This document shows positions 1 to 12,400 of a stretch of 64,000 nt of DNA, piece by piece (the first letter of the stretch is position 1; each line of letters opens with the position of its first letter). A model generated the notes under the pieces. It was not told the origin of the DNA, made no database searches, and was given only the letters and a program-made list of their open reading frames with translations. Origin of the DNA: Verticillium longisporum (taxonomy: Eukaryota > Ascomycota > Sordariomycetes > Glomerellales > Plectosphaerellaceae). Position numbers and translations under genes: made by a program. The stretch is from positions 806,001 to 870,000 of the forward strand of contig JAETXT010000011.1 in the NCBI GenBank assembly GCA_019188255.1. Reading direction: 5' to 3'.

Positions 1-1909
1 AGGGTCGAACGTGATGCTGACTTTGTCGCAGATGGGGCATTTAAGTGTAGACTTGTACATGCCGGTAAACAGATCAGCGATGACTGAGTCGTCTCGCTTT
101 CGGGTGATATCCCAGACCTCTTCTGCCATTTTGCGAATGGCCTCTTCGTTGCCGATCATCTCATCAGTCGAATCGGGCTTTTCAATGTACGGCTTCTTCT
201 TGATACGACTCAGATCTTCCTGCAGACCATCCAGAAGAAAGCCGAGAAACTCCTGCGTATCTTGCTGGCCCCATCCAGAAAAGGCGCTGCGACAACGACC
301 GATTGTCACCTTGAACTCACGAGGGCTGACGGCCCCTCTTGAGTCGCGATAGATCTCCTTCAAGAGCTGCCCATATGTAATGGCTACTTGGCCATCGTAG
401 CCAAGAGGATTGTCGCGGTTCAACTCCTTCTCGTACTCGCTTGTGAGGAAATACTTCGTCAACTCTTCGACACTCCGGACACACTGAAGTGCCGAGTTCA
501 TGTAGCACGTGTTCCCCAAGTTCTGCAGACCAACAGCTCCGACGCTGCGGCCCGACCTTTTTTGTTGCGTCCTGCCACGAGTTATAGGACCAGAGCGAGC
601 TGACGGTGCAGGGCTGTTCCGACCGCTGTTGTTGCCACTGGCCTGGGTCGTCTTGCCATTTCCTACTCCTCGAGAGGCGATACTCTTGGCGTTGCCCTTT
701 CTCTTGAAGTATGTTGACACAAATTCCCCTCTCTCGACCTCCTCGTCAAGGACCAGAATCTGACTTTGCCCAAGAGCCTTCATAGACAACGAGCTTTTCC
801 CATTGTAGTTGGCATTGACTGTGTTGTCGATGGCATCGACCTTGCTCCGCCGCAGCGAATCCACGGCCAAGTACGTCGGCACATCTATCAGCATCTTCTT
901 CCACGATTCCGGGGGAGATGCAGGTTCGCGCTCCGGCGAATCAGGCGGTGTCAAAGCGGAATGAGGCTCAACATCCATCTGAGAAGGCTCGGTTTGGGGT
1001 GCTATCGACCACACACGTATTTTGCGGTCCAATGGAATGCCCGTCTTTGTCTTGAGCTCCTTGAAGAACTCATTATAAGATGCAGAGGTGCTTTTGACCA
1101 CGACGATTGGTGCAGCGTCCTTGAGCTTGGTCTCAATAGGGATCTCGCTCCCACTGGACCACAGTCGATGAACGGTGAAGACGGGAGGGTTGATCTCAAA
1201 AATAATGTTGGTCGAAGGAGCCGAATCTTGTGCCGTGTTGATAGCCTTGCGGATGATGGGAATCTGTCCATCGGCGAGGCCGTACCACTCCGATACTAGG
1301 GTCCAAGCATCATCGGGGAAGAGCGAGATGTCGCTATCCAAGCTCACTCCATCTCTCAGGCGCACAAAAGGGCCGTCGTCTGTGGCTAAAATGCTCTCGA
1401 TAATGTCTGAGTTGTCCACAGGACCAAGACGTTCATCTGACGGACCGTCTTTGGTGTTCTTGGGGTCACCAAAGGCTTGGGCTTTACGCACCCATGACGT
1501 GGATACCACGTACGCGGTATCGCCCACCTTCGGGAAGGTTTCCTCAAATCCGAGCACCAGTGTCTGGATCGTTTTGATCTGCTCTTCGAGAGGTGGTGGC
1601 TCTGCAGACTGTGGTCAGCTATACACTCTTAGCCGTAAATAGCTGTCTGCCGTGGTTACCTATCACTCTATCTATCTGCGCAACCTGCTCGCCTGGAGCG
1701 GGCTGGTCGTCCGGCAAATCAATGCTCATGGCCCTCGGCAATTGGGCTCGAGTAGTCGTTGACCCGTGCTGTGCTGTGCTCTGAGCGGACTCGACCGAAT
1801 CCGCCTCCTGGACCCCTCGCATCTCCGTGTCTTGCTGTGGTTCCATGCTGGAAGCGCGTCGTTTCAAGGGTGAAGAAGACCGTTGAGGGGCGTTCCCATC
1901 TCCTCCCAT
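1..1909 (-). CDS. UBP12: Ubiquitin carboxyl-terminal hydrolase with DUSP domain, UBP12 type (C-terminus beyond left edge)
   Basis: Cysteine deubiquitinase of the USP4/USP15/Ubp12 group, which removes ubiquitin from proteins. Two exons are visible: 1660-1909 and 1-1601, with a 58-nt intron (1602-1659, donor GTAACC). A Ser/Pro-rich head with a basic KRR patch is followed by a DUSP-like region, roughly residues 85-190, with a W-V/A...FVRLRDG...WTLVSEWYGL pattern. The catalytic Cys box GLQNLGNTCYMNSALQC puts the nucleophile near residue 449, and GWGQQDTQEFLGFLLDGLQ follows. A CxxC pair (CPIC) of the USP zinc-binding insert lies just before the window edge. The catalytic His box is outside the window. 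I read the second exon codon by codon from 1601 to about 480 and found no break. The ATG at 1909 is the first in frame, but the frame stays open upstream without an ATG to about 2505, so an upstream start exon is possible. Family is clear; the exact yeast orthologue is inferred. Confidence 0.9.
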
Positions 1910-4330
1910 GATAGCCCGGCGGGAGACGTTGAAGGGTGACTGGCTTCGGGCCGTGTCACGCGGCTGCAGAGGCCCAGTCTCGGTGCCAGAGGTATAGCCG
2001 CCGCGGTCGCTGTCGATGGAGAGGTCGCCCACGCCCGAGGGAGAAGACGCAGCACTATCGGGGTACTCGGTCGACGTCAGAGAGACCTGACGAGTCTGGA
2101 GTCTGGCAGGCAGACTAGAGGCGGGATTGCTTTCAGCGGATTGCCACCACGGAGCAGCCACGGGGAGCTTCGACCTCAACCTCGGGCGAGCCGTGGCGGT
2201 TGTCGTTGAAGGCGGTGGAGGTGAAAGAGAGGGCGGGGTCGTCGTCGGGTTCGCAGGAGGGCAAAACAATGTCGGGATAGGGGTGTGAGGTTGCAGCTGG
2301 TCGTTATCTATGTGTCGCGGCGCAATCTTCCGCTTCTTTGAGGAAGACGTTGTGATGGCGAGCTGCCTGTGCAGCTCGAAGAGTGCAAGCCTGGGAAAGG
2401 CAGTCGCGGGGGAGACCGTCCGGAGGACGATGGAGGAGCTGGCTTCCCTGGTTAGTGTCGCTTGACTTGGCTTCGCGCGGTCGGTGAGGCAGTGCTGCCT
2501 TGATCAGCAGGTAAGGTGAGAGGTCAGCAGCAAAAAAGAGGTGACTTGGGAAGAGGTTCGCGTGTGCTGTGCGACAAGGCTATGGAGGAGGGCGAACGAT
2601 GCCGGGGGGCAGGCCTTGAGGAGGAAGAAGGGCAGGTGGTGGGCAGAGTCAACCAAGACAAGGTACCTACCTACCTCCGGTGGACGGTGAAGAAAGTACG
2701 TCAGTGGAGGGGAGGGAGAGGCCGTGGCAACCGTGACTTAGGCGCAGCTCGTCTCGACGCAGAAAGATCCACTAGTCGACTGACAATGCTTCTCGACCAG
2801 TTCAGAGGAGACGTAAAAGCCCGCAAAAAAGAGGAACTCAGTGTGTGCGGATGAAGCAAAAGCTGAAATATTGCGCCTGTAAGAGGTTTTGCGAGAATGG
2901 ATTTTTTGGAGGTGCAGTGGAGGGGTTTGCAGTAGTCGGAGTGGCCAGGCGTGAGGGGCGCTGCTCGAGGAACCAACTGGACGACTCATGGTCGGTCCCA
3001 GTGCCACCTGCCAGCGGGTAGCCCCTCCTGTAGCAGGGTACAGTTGCCTGATCCAGGCAGGAGAGTACCTAAGGTCGGTACAGATTGAGCACCATCGCCT
3101 CTCATCACAGCGGTCTGAGTCGTGGCCGACCTGCAGGCCTACGAATGACAGTTGCCTGCTGTGCCTGTCAACCTACCTTAGGCACCTGCTCATTACTAGG
3201 AAGGTACCTAGGTACCTACCTAGGTGCGGTAAGGTAAGGTACCTTAGGTACCCACGAATGCTGCGTCTGGAGCAAGTCACGTCACTTTGGGCTTCTGAAG
3301 CATGCGATTGAGCTGTCACTGCGCGAAACATCCTTGTTGACCACTGTGTAGCTACTCCCTAGACCCATCTCCGCGTGCTGCTGATGACACACTTTACGGA
3401 ATCTCAGCTTGGCTGCGAAAACCCACTGTTGCCGAGATTTTTTTGTGTGGGTGTGTGTGGGTGTGTGAATGCAGCTTTGTATAGTACCTTGGGCACCTTA
3501 GCGTTGAAAAAAGACCCACGCCGTGATCAGGGGGGAGAGCCTCGTCCTGAACGTCACTCAGGTACAAGACGTATGCGGCCAGCACTTCATCAAATATCTG
3601 CACCAGGCAATTCTAGGAACAGTTCACTATAGCCTTCAACAGAATTCTCGCAGGAAGATTCGGTCATATCACGAGTTCTATCCAGGAACCTACATGGATT
3701 GACTACTATACTGTTATGACAATCCGGAAGTACTTGCACCCTTCCGTCAGTCTCACATGTCGTAAAAATGCAGCAAACAACTGAACCGAACTGTTCTCCC
3801 TTGCCCTAACATACCACCTGTCTGGCTGCGAAGGTCGCTCCTGTTTAGTAGACGTACTTGGGTTAGGGAATACCCAGCCGTCACGTACTTTGCCGCTGCG
3901 CAGAGAAATTTGCCCTCTATTCGCGAATGTCAATGCTCGAGGTTGCCAAGTCTAAATGCCGTCTAGTTGATTCCAGCCCGAATAGCTCTTTCGCCGCCGA
4001 AAGCTCCTCACGCCAGGATCAAAGCCCCTTCTGGAATCAAGAACCAAGATCCCCGCAATAAATCCGGATCCTGCCCAGGTGCATCGGCCAATCGAGATGC
4101 TGTTGCTCCTTCCTACTCTTCTCCTTTCCGTTTCTGATCAACTTGCTGGTGCCCGCGATTCCGGGCGTCGCCAAGTCATGGGTAATACTCAAGATAGTCC
4201 ACCGCTACGCCATGTCATGCCTTGTAGCATGAAACAGATGTTGTTGAAAAGTGTTTGTGGCACCCTGGGCTGCCACCGTCGCCCACGTCCAAGACGTATT
4301 TTCCGTCGTGCCAGAGCCCAAAGGCTAAGC
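1910..4330. other. Intergenic region between UBP12 and STE23
   Basis: No recognisable gene. From 1910 to about 2505 the minus-strand UBP12 frame stays open and encodes Pro/Ser/Thr-rich sequence with an SSKKRK nuclear-signal-like patch. This may be 5' coding sequence whose ATG lies in an unseen exon, or leader. A GGTACC-rich repeat lies at 2661-2677 and a larger one at 3195-3252. From 3300 to 4330 I see only short frames with no similarity I recognise. This part holds the STE23 3' flank. Confidence 0.6.
3195..3252. repeat. Palindromic GGTACC/CCTAGG-rich tract
   Basis: Interlocking copies of GGTACCTAGG, TAGGTACCTACC and GGTAAGGTACC over about 58 nt. Similar tracts recur at 2661-2677, 8050-8086, 9435-9465, 26149-26160, 26309-26330 and 26882-26956, all outside genes. 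They read nearly the same on both strands. I know of no assigned function. Confidence 0.8.
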
Positions 4331-7300
4331 TCACAGTTTGGCGTCCAAATCCAGATACTCGCTGAGATCCTTACCAGCCTGGGCTCCTGATGTGGCCTGA
4401 AGCCTGGCCCTGTGGGCACGGACGTCCGTGATGATCTGGGGCTTCGACTCGACCGAAGCCTTGTCTTCTTCCTTGACGCCATTCACCTTCGGGCCTGTCT
4501 TCGGGTCGTGCGCGGCAGCAATGACGGTGGAGACCTTCTCCTCAGGCAATTGCAGCTCGCTCTGGAGATACAACTTGAGGTTCTCTGTGTCGTTCCTCAT
4601 CTCGGGACGTAGCAGTGCTGCCTTGACCTTGGTCTCGGCCGTCTTGTCAAGGCTGAGCTTTTGGAGCAACTCCGTCATCTTCTCATCTGATTCGGCCGAG
4701 GACTGCGCAACCAGATGCACCGAGACCTTGGCTCGGGATGCTGAGCCAGGCTTAACAAATGTGCGATAGAACTCGATCATGTCGGCCTTGGTCAATTTCT
4801 TAATGTGTTCGGCATCTTGCTGGGCTAACAGGTACGCATGTTAGTATGAATCTCATATATCGGGAAAACTTATGTCTCATACCAAGTTCAAATGTGTAGT
4901 ACTCGCTCGCAATCTGAGTCCAGTGCCGGCTGCTCTCCTGGTCAAGGTTCTTGACTTTCTCAAGCCTCTTGACGATGAGACTCCGCTTGTGACCCTCAAA
5001 CTCCGTATCGGACATGGTGTCAATGATCGTAGACAGATGGTTTAGGAAAGCCTCAATCCTTGATTCAAGGTAGTCGCAGGGGCGCTCGCTCTGGATGATA
5101 AAGCGGAATCCGTATGTGGTTGAGAAGCTACGAACACCGCTGAAAACAACGTAGCCTAGTTGCTCCTTCGTACGCAGTTGGTCAAAGGCAGGCTCGTGGG
5201 CTATCTGGTCGAGCAGAAGTGTTCTAGCCCGCACATTCCAGTCACTTTTGTCGCCGACGTAGAACACAGTCTCGAGACAGTGGTTGACGTTGGCAGGGTC
5301 CTTCAATGTCTTCTTGTACACAAAGTTGGATCCGGGAGGGAGGATCAAGGACCGGGTGACTGGCCACTGAGTCTGCGGGAGGATGCGGGGCTTGAGTATC
5401 GTTTCGACCATATCAGTCAGCTTCAGGGCATCCTCCTTGTAGATGTTGCCGTGTACGTAGGCCTCGATGCGCATCTGCGCGAGCATCTGCTTCTTGAACT
5501 GCCGAATGTCCTCGGCGCTGATATTGGGGAGCTCGGCGAGATATTCCTCAACGACATAATCACGTTCCGAGTTCAGCCACGTTGTGTAGTCGGACACTTG
5601 GCTGAAAGGCTGCTGAAGCTCCCAGTTGTTGTATCCCCGGTGAAGACGCTCCTTGATGATGTCGAACCGGTCGTCCTTGATCTCGACATCTCGGATGGTG
5701 ACGAGAACCTGTTTCAGCAACACTGCCAGCTTATCATTGTAACCGCTAAGGTCAAGGAACATGCCGCGCCCAACAAGAGCTACACTGTTCAGTAGACCGG
5801 CGAGGGCGGCGTCGTAGGAGTATTCCGAGAGGGCTTCACGGACCAAGACAGAGAAAAGCTTGACTTTGACAGCATTCTCGGCAGATGAATTGATGTTGGG
5901 GTTTCTGCAACTGATGACCAGGTTGGCCTTGGGAACCCAGAAGGTGTCATCCTTCTTGAACCAGGTGCGTGCCAAAAGGTCGTTGCGGACAATGCGGGGA
6001 GCAAGGGCAGGCTCCTTGACTTCCTTCTTTTCGACTTCGAGAATCGTGGGGATGAAGTTGTTCTTGTGCGGGAGGTGTAGCTCTGGCAACCTGTCCTTAG
6101 CGCCTGATGCCGCCGCCTTCTCTATTTCCGCAAGGAAATCGGCGGGAATGTCCTCGTAGCGGTACTCTGTGCCGTACCACTTCTCCTTGCGGTCCCAGTT
6201 ACCGGGAAAGTTGCGTGACACAATCGTCAAACGAAGGTTGTCGGGCCTCAGACATGCCAGTCCCTCTCGGATCAATTCGGGGTCGAATTTCCTCAGCTTG
6301 CTGTGTCCACTCAGCAGCCACTCGCGTGGAAGAGGCTTTTGCATGACCGAACTGATTTTGCTCGTAAATCTGCTGGCGGGCGTTTTCTGCTTGAACTTGA
6401 AGTCGACATCGGCTAAGCCTTTCTGCTCATCAAAGATCCACTCTTGAGGCGGGGTCTCCTGCAGCAGCGAGACGTACTGAAAGAAGATTTTCGTGATCTC
6501 CTGGTAGTTCTTGAGGCCCTGGGAACGATAGAGTTAGCCAGGAACGTGAAGGGCGTGGTTTCTCACTGCACCCACCTCTTCGGTCAGTCGGATCTGGCAG
6601 TCAAAGATACCACCAGTTCCGGGACATACAGGATAGGTCCCGGCGCTCAAACCGTTCGCCCAACCCTTTGACTTGACGTAGGCCATGATGCTGCCAGGAC
6701 CCTCGTGGCCAATCAAGTGACTGAGATATCTGCTGGGCTGCGATTCGTACATGCGTTCCTCGTCCATGAAGGGGAAGTAGAGATTGAGCTCTCTCGAATC
6801 CATGACAGGCTTGGCGAAGATCTGGATACCAAGCTCGCTCTTCCTGAAGGGCGCCTCGCTCTCCCAGCGGTTCTGGGAGAGGTTCTTGTTCGACACGCCG
6901 GCAAAGAACTCCGATACCCAGCCTTCCAAAACATCGAGAGATTCCCTGCCTAAAACAACTAGCTTCATGCGGTTGGCCGAATAATGCTTGTCGTGGAACT
7001 CCATAAACTTCTCGCGCACGTTGATGCCTTTTGCTTCGGGTTGGATCTTCAGGACGTCCAGATTTCCCGTGGAAAAGTGGCAATAAGGGTGGTTTGGGTT
7101 TGAAGTCGACTTCTCTAACTGATGCAGACGCCATTGATCGCTCTGGAGGTTCTTCTTGTTCTCTGAATCAACAGCGCGCAACTCTCGGTCCAGGGTAGAT
7201 TCAAGGAAGAGAGGTTCGATGAAGAATTGGGCGAAGCGATCCAGTGCCCCTTTCAGCGCTGATGGGTTCTGATCTGTGGGTTCTTGGTCGTTCGCGGGCC

Positions 7301-7768
7301 TGGCCGAGATCTCGAAAAAGTAGTTGGTCGAAGTCGGCCCAGTGTATGCGTTTGAGCTGCCAGAGTTGTTGGCGAGATATTGACTATATTCGTTCTCGAC
7401 GGGATACTTCTTGGTCCCCATGAACAAGAGCTGGCAAGGCGTGGCTCATTAGCACATGATCAGGAGGCAGGGGGCTCGACTCGCACGAGAGCCCGGTAAC
7501 CTCAGAGGAGACTGCTCGCGAGGTACGATGCACTTACATGCTCCACGGCATGCGCCATGCCAGGCATATCCGTCTCGTCGCTGAAGTTGCCCACATTGCA
7601 GTCAAGCGCAGCACTGGCCTTATCCGTATCAGGGTCATGGACCAGCAAAGCCTCAAGCTCGTTGGGCAGCCGGATGACGCGATAGTCCCGATCGTCGAGT
7701 GAAGGCGTTTCGAGCTGGTCTGTCACACGACGGACAGGCACCGCCGCATTACTCTCCCGCGAAGACAT
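4331..7768 (-). CDS. STE23: Insulin-degrading-enzyme-type M16 metalloprotease (insulysin/Ste23)
   Basis: Zinc endopeptidase of family M16A. In yeast, Ste23 trims the a-factor precursor, and relatives degrade small peptides. Four exons: 7538-7768, 6576-7430, 4883-6518 and 4331-4824. Introns are 107, 57 and 58 nt, the last with a TACTAAC branch site. The exon sum is 3216 nt, giving 1071 residues, close to the family size of about 1000-1030. The inverted zinc motif HAVEH is residues 73-77, exactly at the end of exon 1. The third ligand is in AVDSENKKN, near Glu167. The C-terminal half carries the usual tandem M16 repeats, including YFPFMDEERMYESQPSRYLSHL, the LIGHEGPGSI turn, and DQLRTKEQLGYVVFSG. 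I start at the ATG of MSSRES, the first ATG in the frame. No frame breaks. The N-terminus shows no clear targeting signal. Identity is strong. Confidence 0.96.
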
Positions 7769-8049
7769 CGTATTCGTGGTGGGGCGCGGCCCCGACAATT
7801 TTGGCCAGTGTCCTGTATCTTCGTGTTTCCTTTTAGCGCAGGGTGTGAGGTGCCAGAAGTCCGATGGTCAGCGAGACGCTGCAGCCGAACAGGTCTCTCG
7901 GTACTGGGGCAGGATACAGGTCTGGCCAATGGTCAATGCCCGGCCGTGATTGAGCAGATTGGAGGAGGAGAAGGGGGAAAGGAATGGCTGTGGAGGGGAC
8001 GGAAAGTGAGGGGGAGAGGCTGAGGGAGGTGTAAGAGCAGGAGGAGCAA

Positions 8050-8086
8050 TACCTAGGTCAGGTAAGGTACCTAAGGTAAGGTAGGT
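8050..8086. repeat. GGTACC/CCTAGG-rich tract
   Basis: Dense ACCTAGGTC, AGGTAAGGTACC and TAAGGTAAGG units about 280 nt upstream of the STE23 start codon. Same class as the tract at 3195-3252. Confidence 0.75.
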
Positions 8087-9434
8087 TTGGGAAGGTATGT
8101 CGGCGAGCTTGGAGGGGAAGGCAATCGCTGCTGTGGGTTTTCGGTGGTGGGGGAGCCGCCACTTTTGAAAGAGTAGGGGAACCTAGGTCCTGACCATACC
8201 TTGAACGCAAGGTGGTTGCGGTACCTGGGAGTACCTCTGCGTGTCTTCCCTTCCCTGGACACCCTGGACTTGCTCCACCACCATACCTAGGTAGAGAACG
8301 TGCCCAGCCGAATGACAACAGCAGGCGGTCCTGGTAATGAGTAAAGGATGTACCGATCTGCCCCTGTCTGGTGGAGGCCTGGGCTACCTGCATTGGTGAC
8401 CTGGAACCCTTTTGCTGGCTTAGCATCGGGGGACCTTGGGGGCCTGGGGAGTGGAAGGGGGGGCCGAGGGGGTCTCGCGCGCTGGCAAGATGCGGGTGCT
8501 GACGCTTGTGCCACATAGACTGGGTTGCAGGCGTGGGTTAGTAGCATGTGGGGACGCCGTATCACCGGCGCCGTACTACTCAGATCAACGACGGGTTGGG
8601 ATCCAGAAACGGAGACTCTCTGTGTTGCAGCGTGTCGAACAGATCAGGGTCGCTCTTCGGTGGTCGACTGGGCGGAGAGTCTCTTCCCTCTAGTTCCTTC
8701 TCTTCTTCCCAATAGTCGCCAGCCTTCGGCGACGACTTGACGGATTGGATACTGGGTCACTTGGTGTGCCCCGGGGAAGCAAGGCACGGTGCCGGAGCAT
8801 ATGCTGCAGGGTCGAACAGCGGCTGTTTGGTAGGTGCGACACAGGTAAGTAGGTATATGTACTCAGCAACGATCGTCTGAGGAAGCGGTGTGCGCTGCGA
8901 TGCCTTTTGGCCAGCCCTTGTCTCTCTCAACAAGTTTGACGGGGTCTGCGTCCCTGTCTAAGGTACCTTACACCGGATGGCAAAGCGTGGCAGACATAAT
9001 GTGTAGGCTAGACTGGTGCATTGCAAAGACCGCTTTCGGTGTGGCTGGCGTTATACGCGTGACTCGGATGCCGGACTTGGTGCGGCGACCTTGGTGGGTG
9101 GGAGAGCCGAGGCGGGCCACCGACGCGACTCAGGACTGCTAGGGGAGGGTCGAAACGCGATTGAGTCAAGGCAGATAAGAATACTTCATACGCCCCAACT
9201 CTGACGAAGTGAAAGAGACGGCGAGGGGCAACACACGCTGGCATGTGTCGACGTGATGCGAATGATTCAGAGCAAGATGCGGGTGGTCATATACCTACCA
9301 CATTCGTCTTTTACCTGCCCTAGCCCAGATAAGTACCTGACCGCGGTGTGCGCCTGGAGGGGGAAGAACGCTGAGCAGGACAAGGCACCACCTACCTTGT
9401 CTGACGAAGGAGCAAACGCGATGTCGGCTTGTTA

Positions 9435-9465
9435 AAGTACCTACCTAAGGTACCTCACCTCGGTA
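9435..9465. repeat. GGTACC-rich tract
   Basis: AGTACCTACCTAAGGTACC followed by TCACCTCGGTAC inside the gene-poor region. Same class as the tract at 3195-3252. Confidence 0.7.
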
Positions 9466-12400
9466 CATCCGGTGAGGATAACATTTCAAGGTTTACTTTT
9501 CGGGAGGAAGTAGCTCCTTAGCTCTTCCCTGTTTCAGGCCTGTTCCCGGGAGTTGTTGCCGCCTTATTCGACCGTTTGTGCCTTCTATCACTATCTTCCT
9601 TCGTCACGAGAGCTTCGAATTGCAACTCCCCAAAGACCACTCACACAAGAGATGCTTGTATGGTGCGCTCTCTCGGATACAACCACGTTAGTGCTCGGGA
9701 ACCCATATGCCCACATGAAAGCGCAGAAAACAGTCTTTGTTCGCGAAGCAAGAAGCAAAAGAAATTACCCACTCGGAACGGCAAGGGAGGGCACGGCACA
9801 CAGGCCTTTGCGGGAAGACCCGCAGCATCATGTTACACATTACCAGACAGGCATTCTGGCGTAGCATCAGACAGAAAGTGCCCATCAAGCACCGTCAGCC
9901 TCGATTTAACAATCTTGCTCTCTTGGCGAGTGGTGGATATCCTCCCAGGACAGGTAAATTGATCTGAAACTCATTTGCAGGGGGGATTTCATGGTGCTCT
10001 TTCGTCAGCCGGGTCCCTGCCGTTGCAGGCCGCAGCTGAACGCACAAAACCAGAGGCAAGCAGCAAGGTAGGAAGAGGGAGGGATCAAGGATATATCGAC
10101 GGCCCGGGTTGCGGAGGTGACTTACCCGCCACCTTGAAGGCCACTTGCGGTACGACCGGGCCTACGCAGGCATGGATAGGCCATCCGACTGTCACACGCC
10201 TTGACCACCGCCATCGAGTTTTGTGATTGTGCTCCTCTGGCCCCATTGACGCGCCAAGACGGCGGTATAGCCAGGTGAGAGAAAGCTTTCGTGGCCAGCA
10301 ACGTGACCGTCTGGCTTGACTCAATTCCAGACAGCGCTGGCCAAGCAGGGCCAAGCAGGCGACTGGTTGGTTGGCCAAAGAGGGGAGAGGCGTATCCCAG
10401 CGGGGCTATCATAGCCAAATCGAACGAGCTTCCACCACCCTTCTTTGTTGGCCGACCATGCTGTCCACTCATCAACAATATCTTCAGTCCCGCCGACCCT
10501 ACCAACAGCATGGTTGCTCAATGGGTCCACTGAACCATCTACTGCAGCTCGAGATGGGGTCCGGCCGGTTCGAACAAACAGTCATCGCATCATGTACAGG
10601 GCACATGAGTCTGCCGATGCATTATGTACACAGCGTCCGCCGCCCAACTCCTCTGGTTAGATTACCAAAAACAACAAAATTGGCACCAACGCGCATCGTC
10701 CTGTCCCGAAGATATGGTACTATACGAATCCACTCGCCGTATCCACGCCAGACAGATTAATATCTGGTCGCATCTGAGAACATTCAGACCCTTGGTGGCC
10801 ATCGTGGGGGTCAGCTGCATTCAAGGTGTCGATTCATTCGAACCGAGAGCAGTCTGCCTTCCTTGGATTCTGCTTCGACTCCATAGGCCGCCACGGTCGG
10901 GACTGTTATTACAGTTTCGCATCCAGGAAACGCTACCGCGCAAAAGAATTGCAAATAAGGTTACCACATGACAATTCTTTCCCGTGGTCGCTAGGCATTC
11001 GTCGACATCCCCCACCCACATAATCCCAAGAGCCCCAGCAGGCGCATCCTCTCGTCTGTTGTCCGCATCAGCTTCATCTGCCATACCTTTCGAAATGTTT
11101 CGCAACCCTGTCGATGTGGAGGCTGCCGTCATGACCCATGCAAGGCGACTGCATGAAACAAATTGGAGGAAACATCTTGGCAATGTCTGATTCGGCTTGA
11201 GGAGCCCGAGGCTGAGGCATAAGCCCGAAGCCACCAATGAGCAAGCCATGTGGGAGCCTTGGCCACTGACCAAGCAGCCAGGCTGTTGAGCCAAGTCGGT
11301 CTCCCAACCCAAAAGAAGCCCAAAACCTATCCTTGACCATCCCTCGGCAGTCATGTGAGATAGCTGGGCATCTCTCAGACCGAGATGCGATCATTTAGCG
11401 AGCGTATCAGCACAAATCGGCGTCGGAGGATGGGGTGGTCTTGCGTCGCATGCCGCCATCGTCACGCCTTGATATCCCAGGAACCGGTCTTGGATGCCGC
11501 ATGTCACCTTGTCGATACAGGCGCAAGCGATGCAGATGACCTTTGACTGTGTTGGTGCAGACGCTACCAATTAGTCCAGTCTCCCTCGGGTACGCATGCC
11601 TGCTAGCAATCGTCGTCATGCTTTAGCGGGCCCTGAAGAACGCCTCCCCTCCCCTTTGCCACGTTCTAGGATTTCTGGAACGGAAGATGGAGGTCACGAG
11701 CCAGATTGTCCGCTTTCCACTGGGTGCGCTCCTGGCAATCGGAGCCGAAGGCAAGCACTCGACGATCAGGACACCAAGCAAGCCGGCTCGGGGTAATATC
11801 ACAAAGTAGGAAGGCGGCGGCGTGGAAACATGAGAACCCGATCTTGCTCCAGGTCGCTTTCTCTCCGCAAAAGAGGCAACTTTCCGCCTGAGGTATGCTG
11901 GGGCTTCCCCGCCTGCAGTGGGCCATGCTGCTTACTCGAGTCATCTTCTAGAAGCTCGGTACATTTTCCGCCTCGACTGATCCAATCCGCTTGCCGTGAT
12001 CGCCCAGCTTCAAAGTGCACATCTCGGCTCGCTTGGAGCTTTGGCTGGGGCAATGGGACCAGGTCCCCGGCTCGTATCATGATGGGGAGAACGAAAGCTA
12101 CCAAAAGTACCCCCCCGTGGTCTTTGTATGGCCGGTCGAGGAGATGACGATGTTGCACCACGTCCGCACGTAATCTTAGCCCATCTCCAGTCGCCAGGGA
12201 TAACCTTTTCTGCGGAGAGTTGCCGGCCCTAGGACGGGATTGATAGGAATCGATTGGAGGCCTTGAAGCAAAGGCCAAACGGATTTCGGAACAGAAGACG
12301 AAGCCTGCGGTTATCACTCAAACAATCCTTGCCAATCTCTAATGACAGTCTAACTTGATGTAACTGTAACATGTTCAGCTCAATTGCGGCCGACGCTCCC

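Noticed and set aside
10821..11354. 177-codon minus-strand frame in the gene-poor region
   Set aside because: No family motif, odd composition, no intron context and competing frames on both strands.
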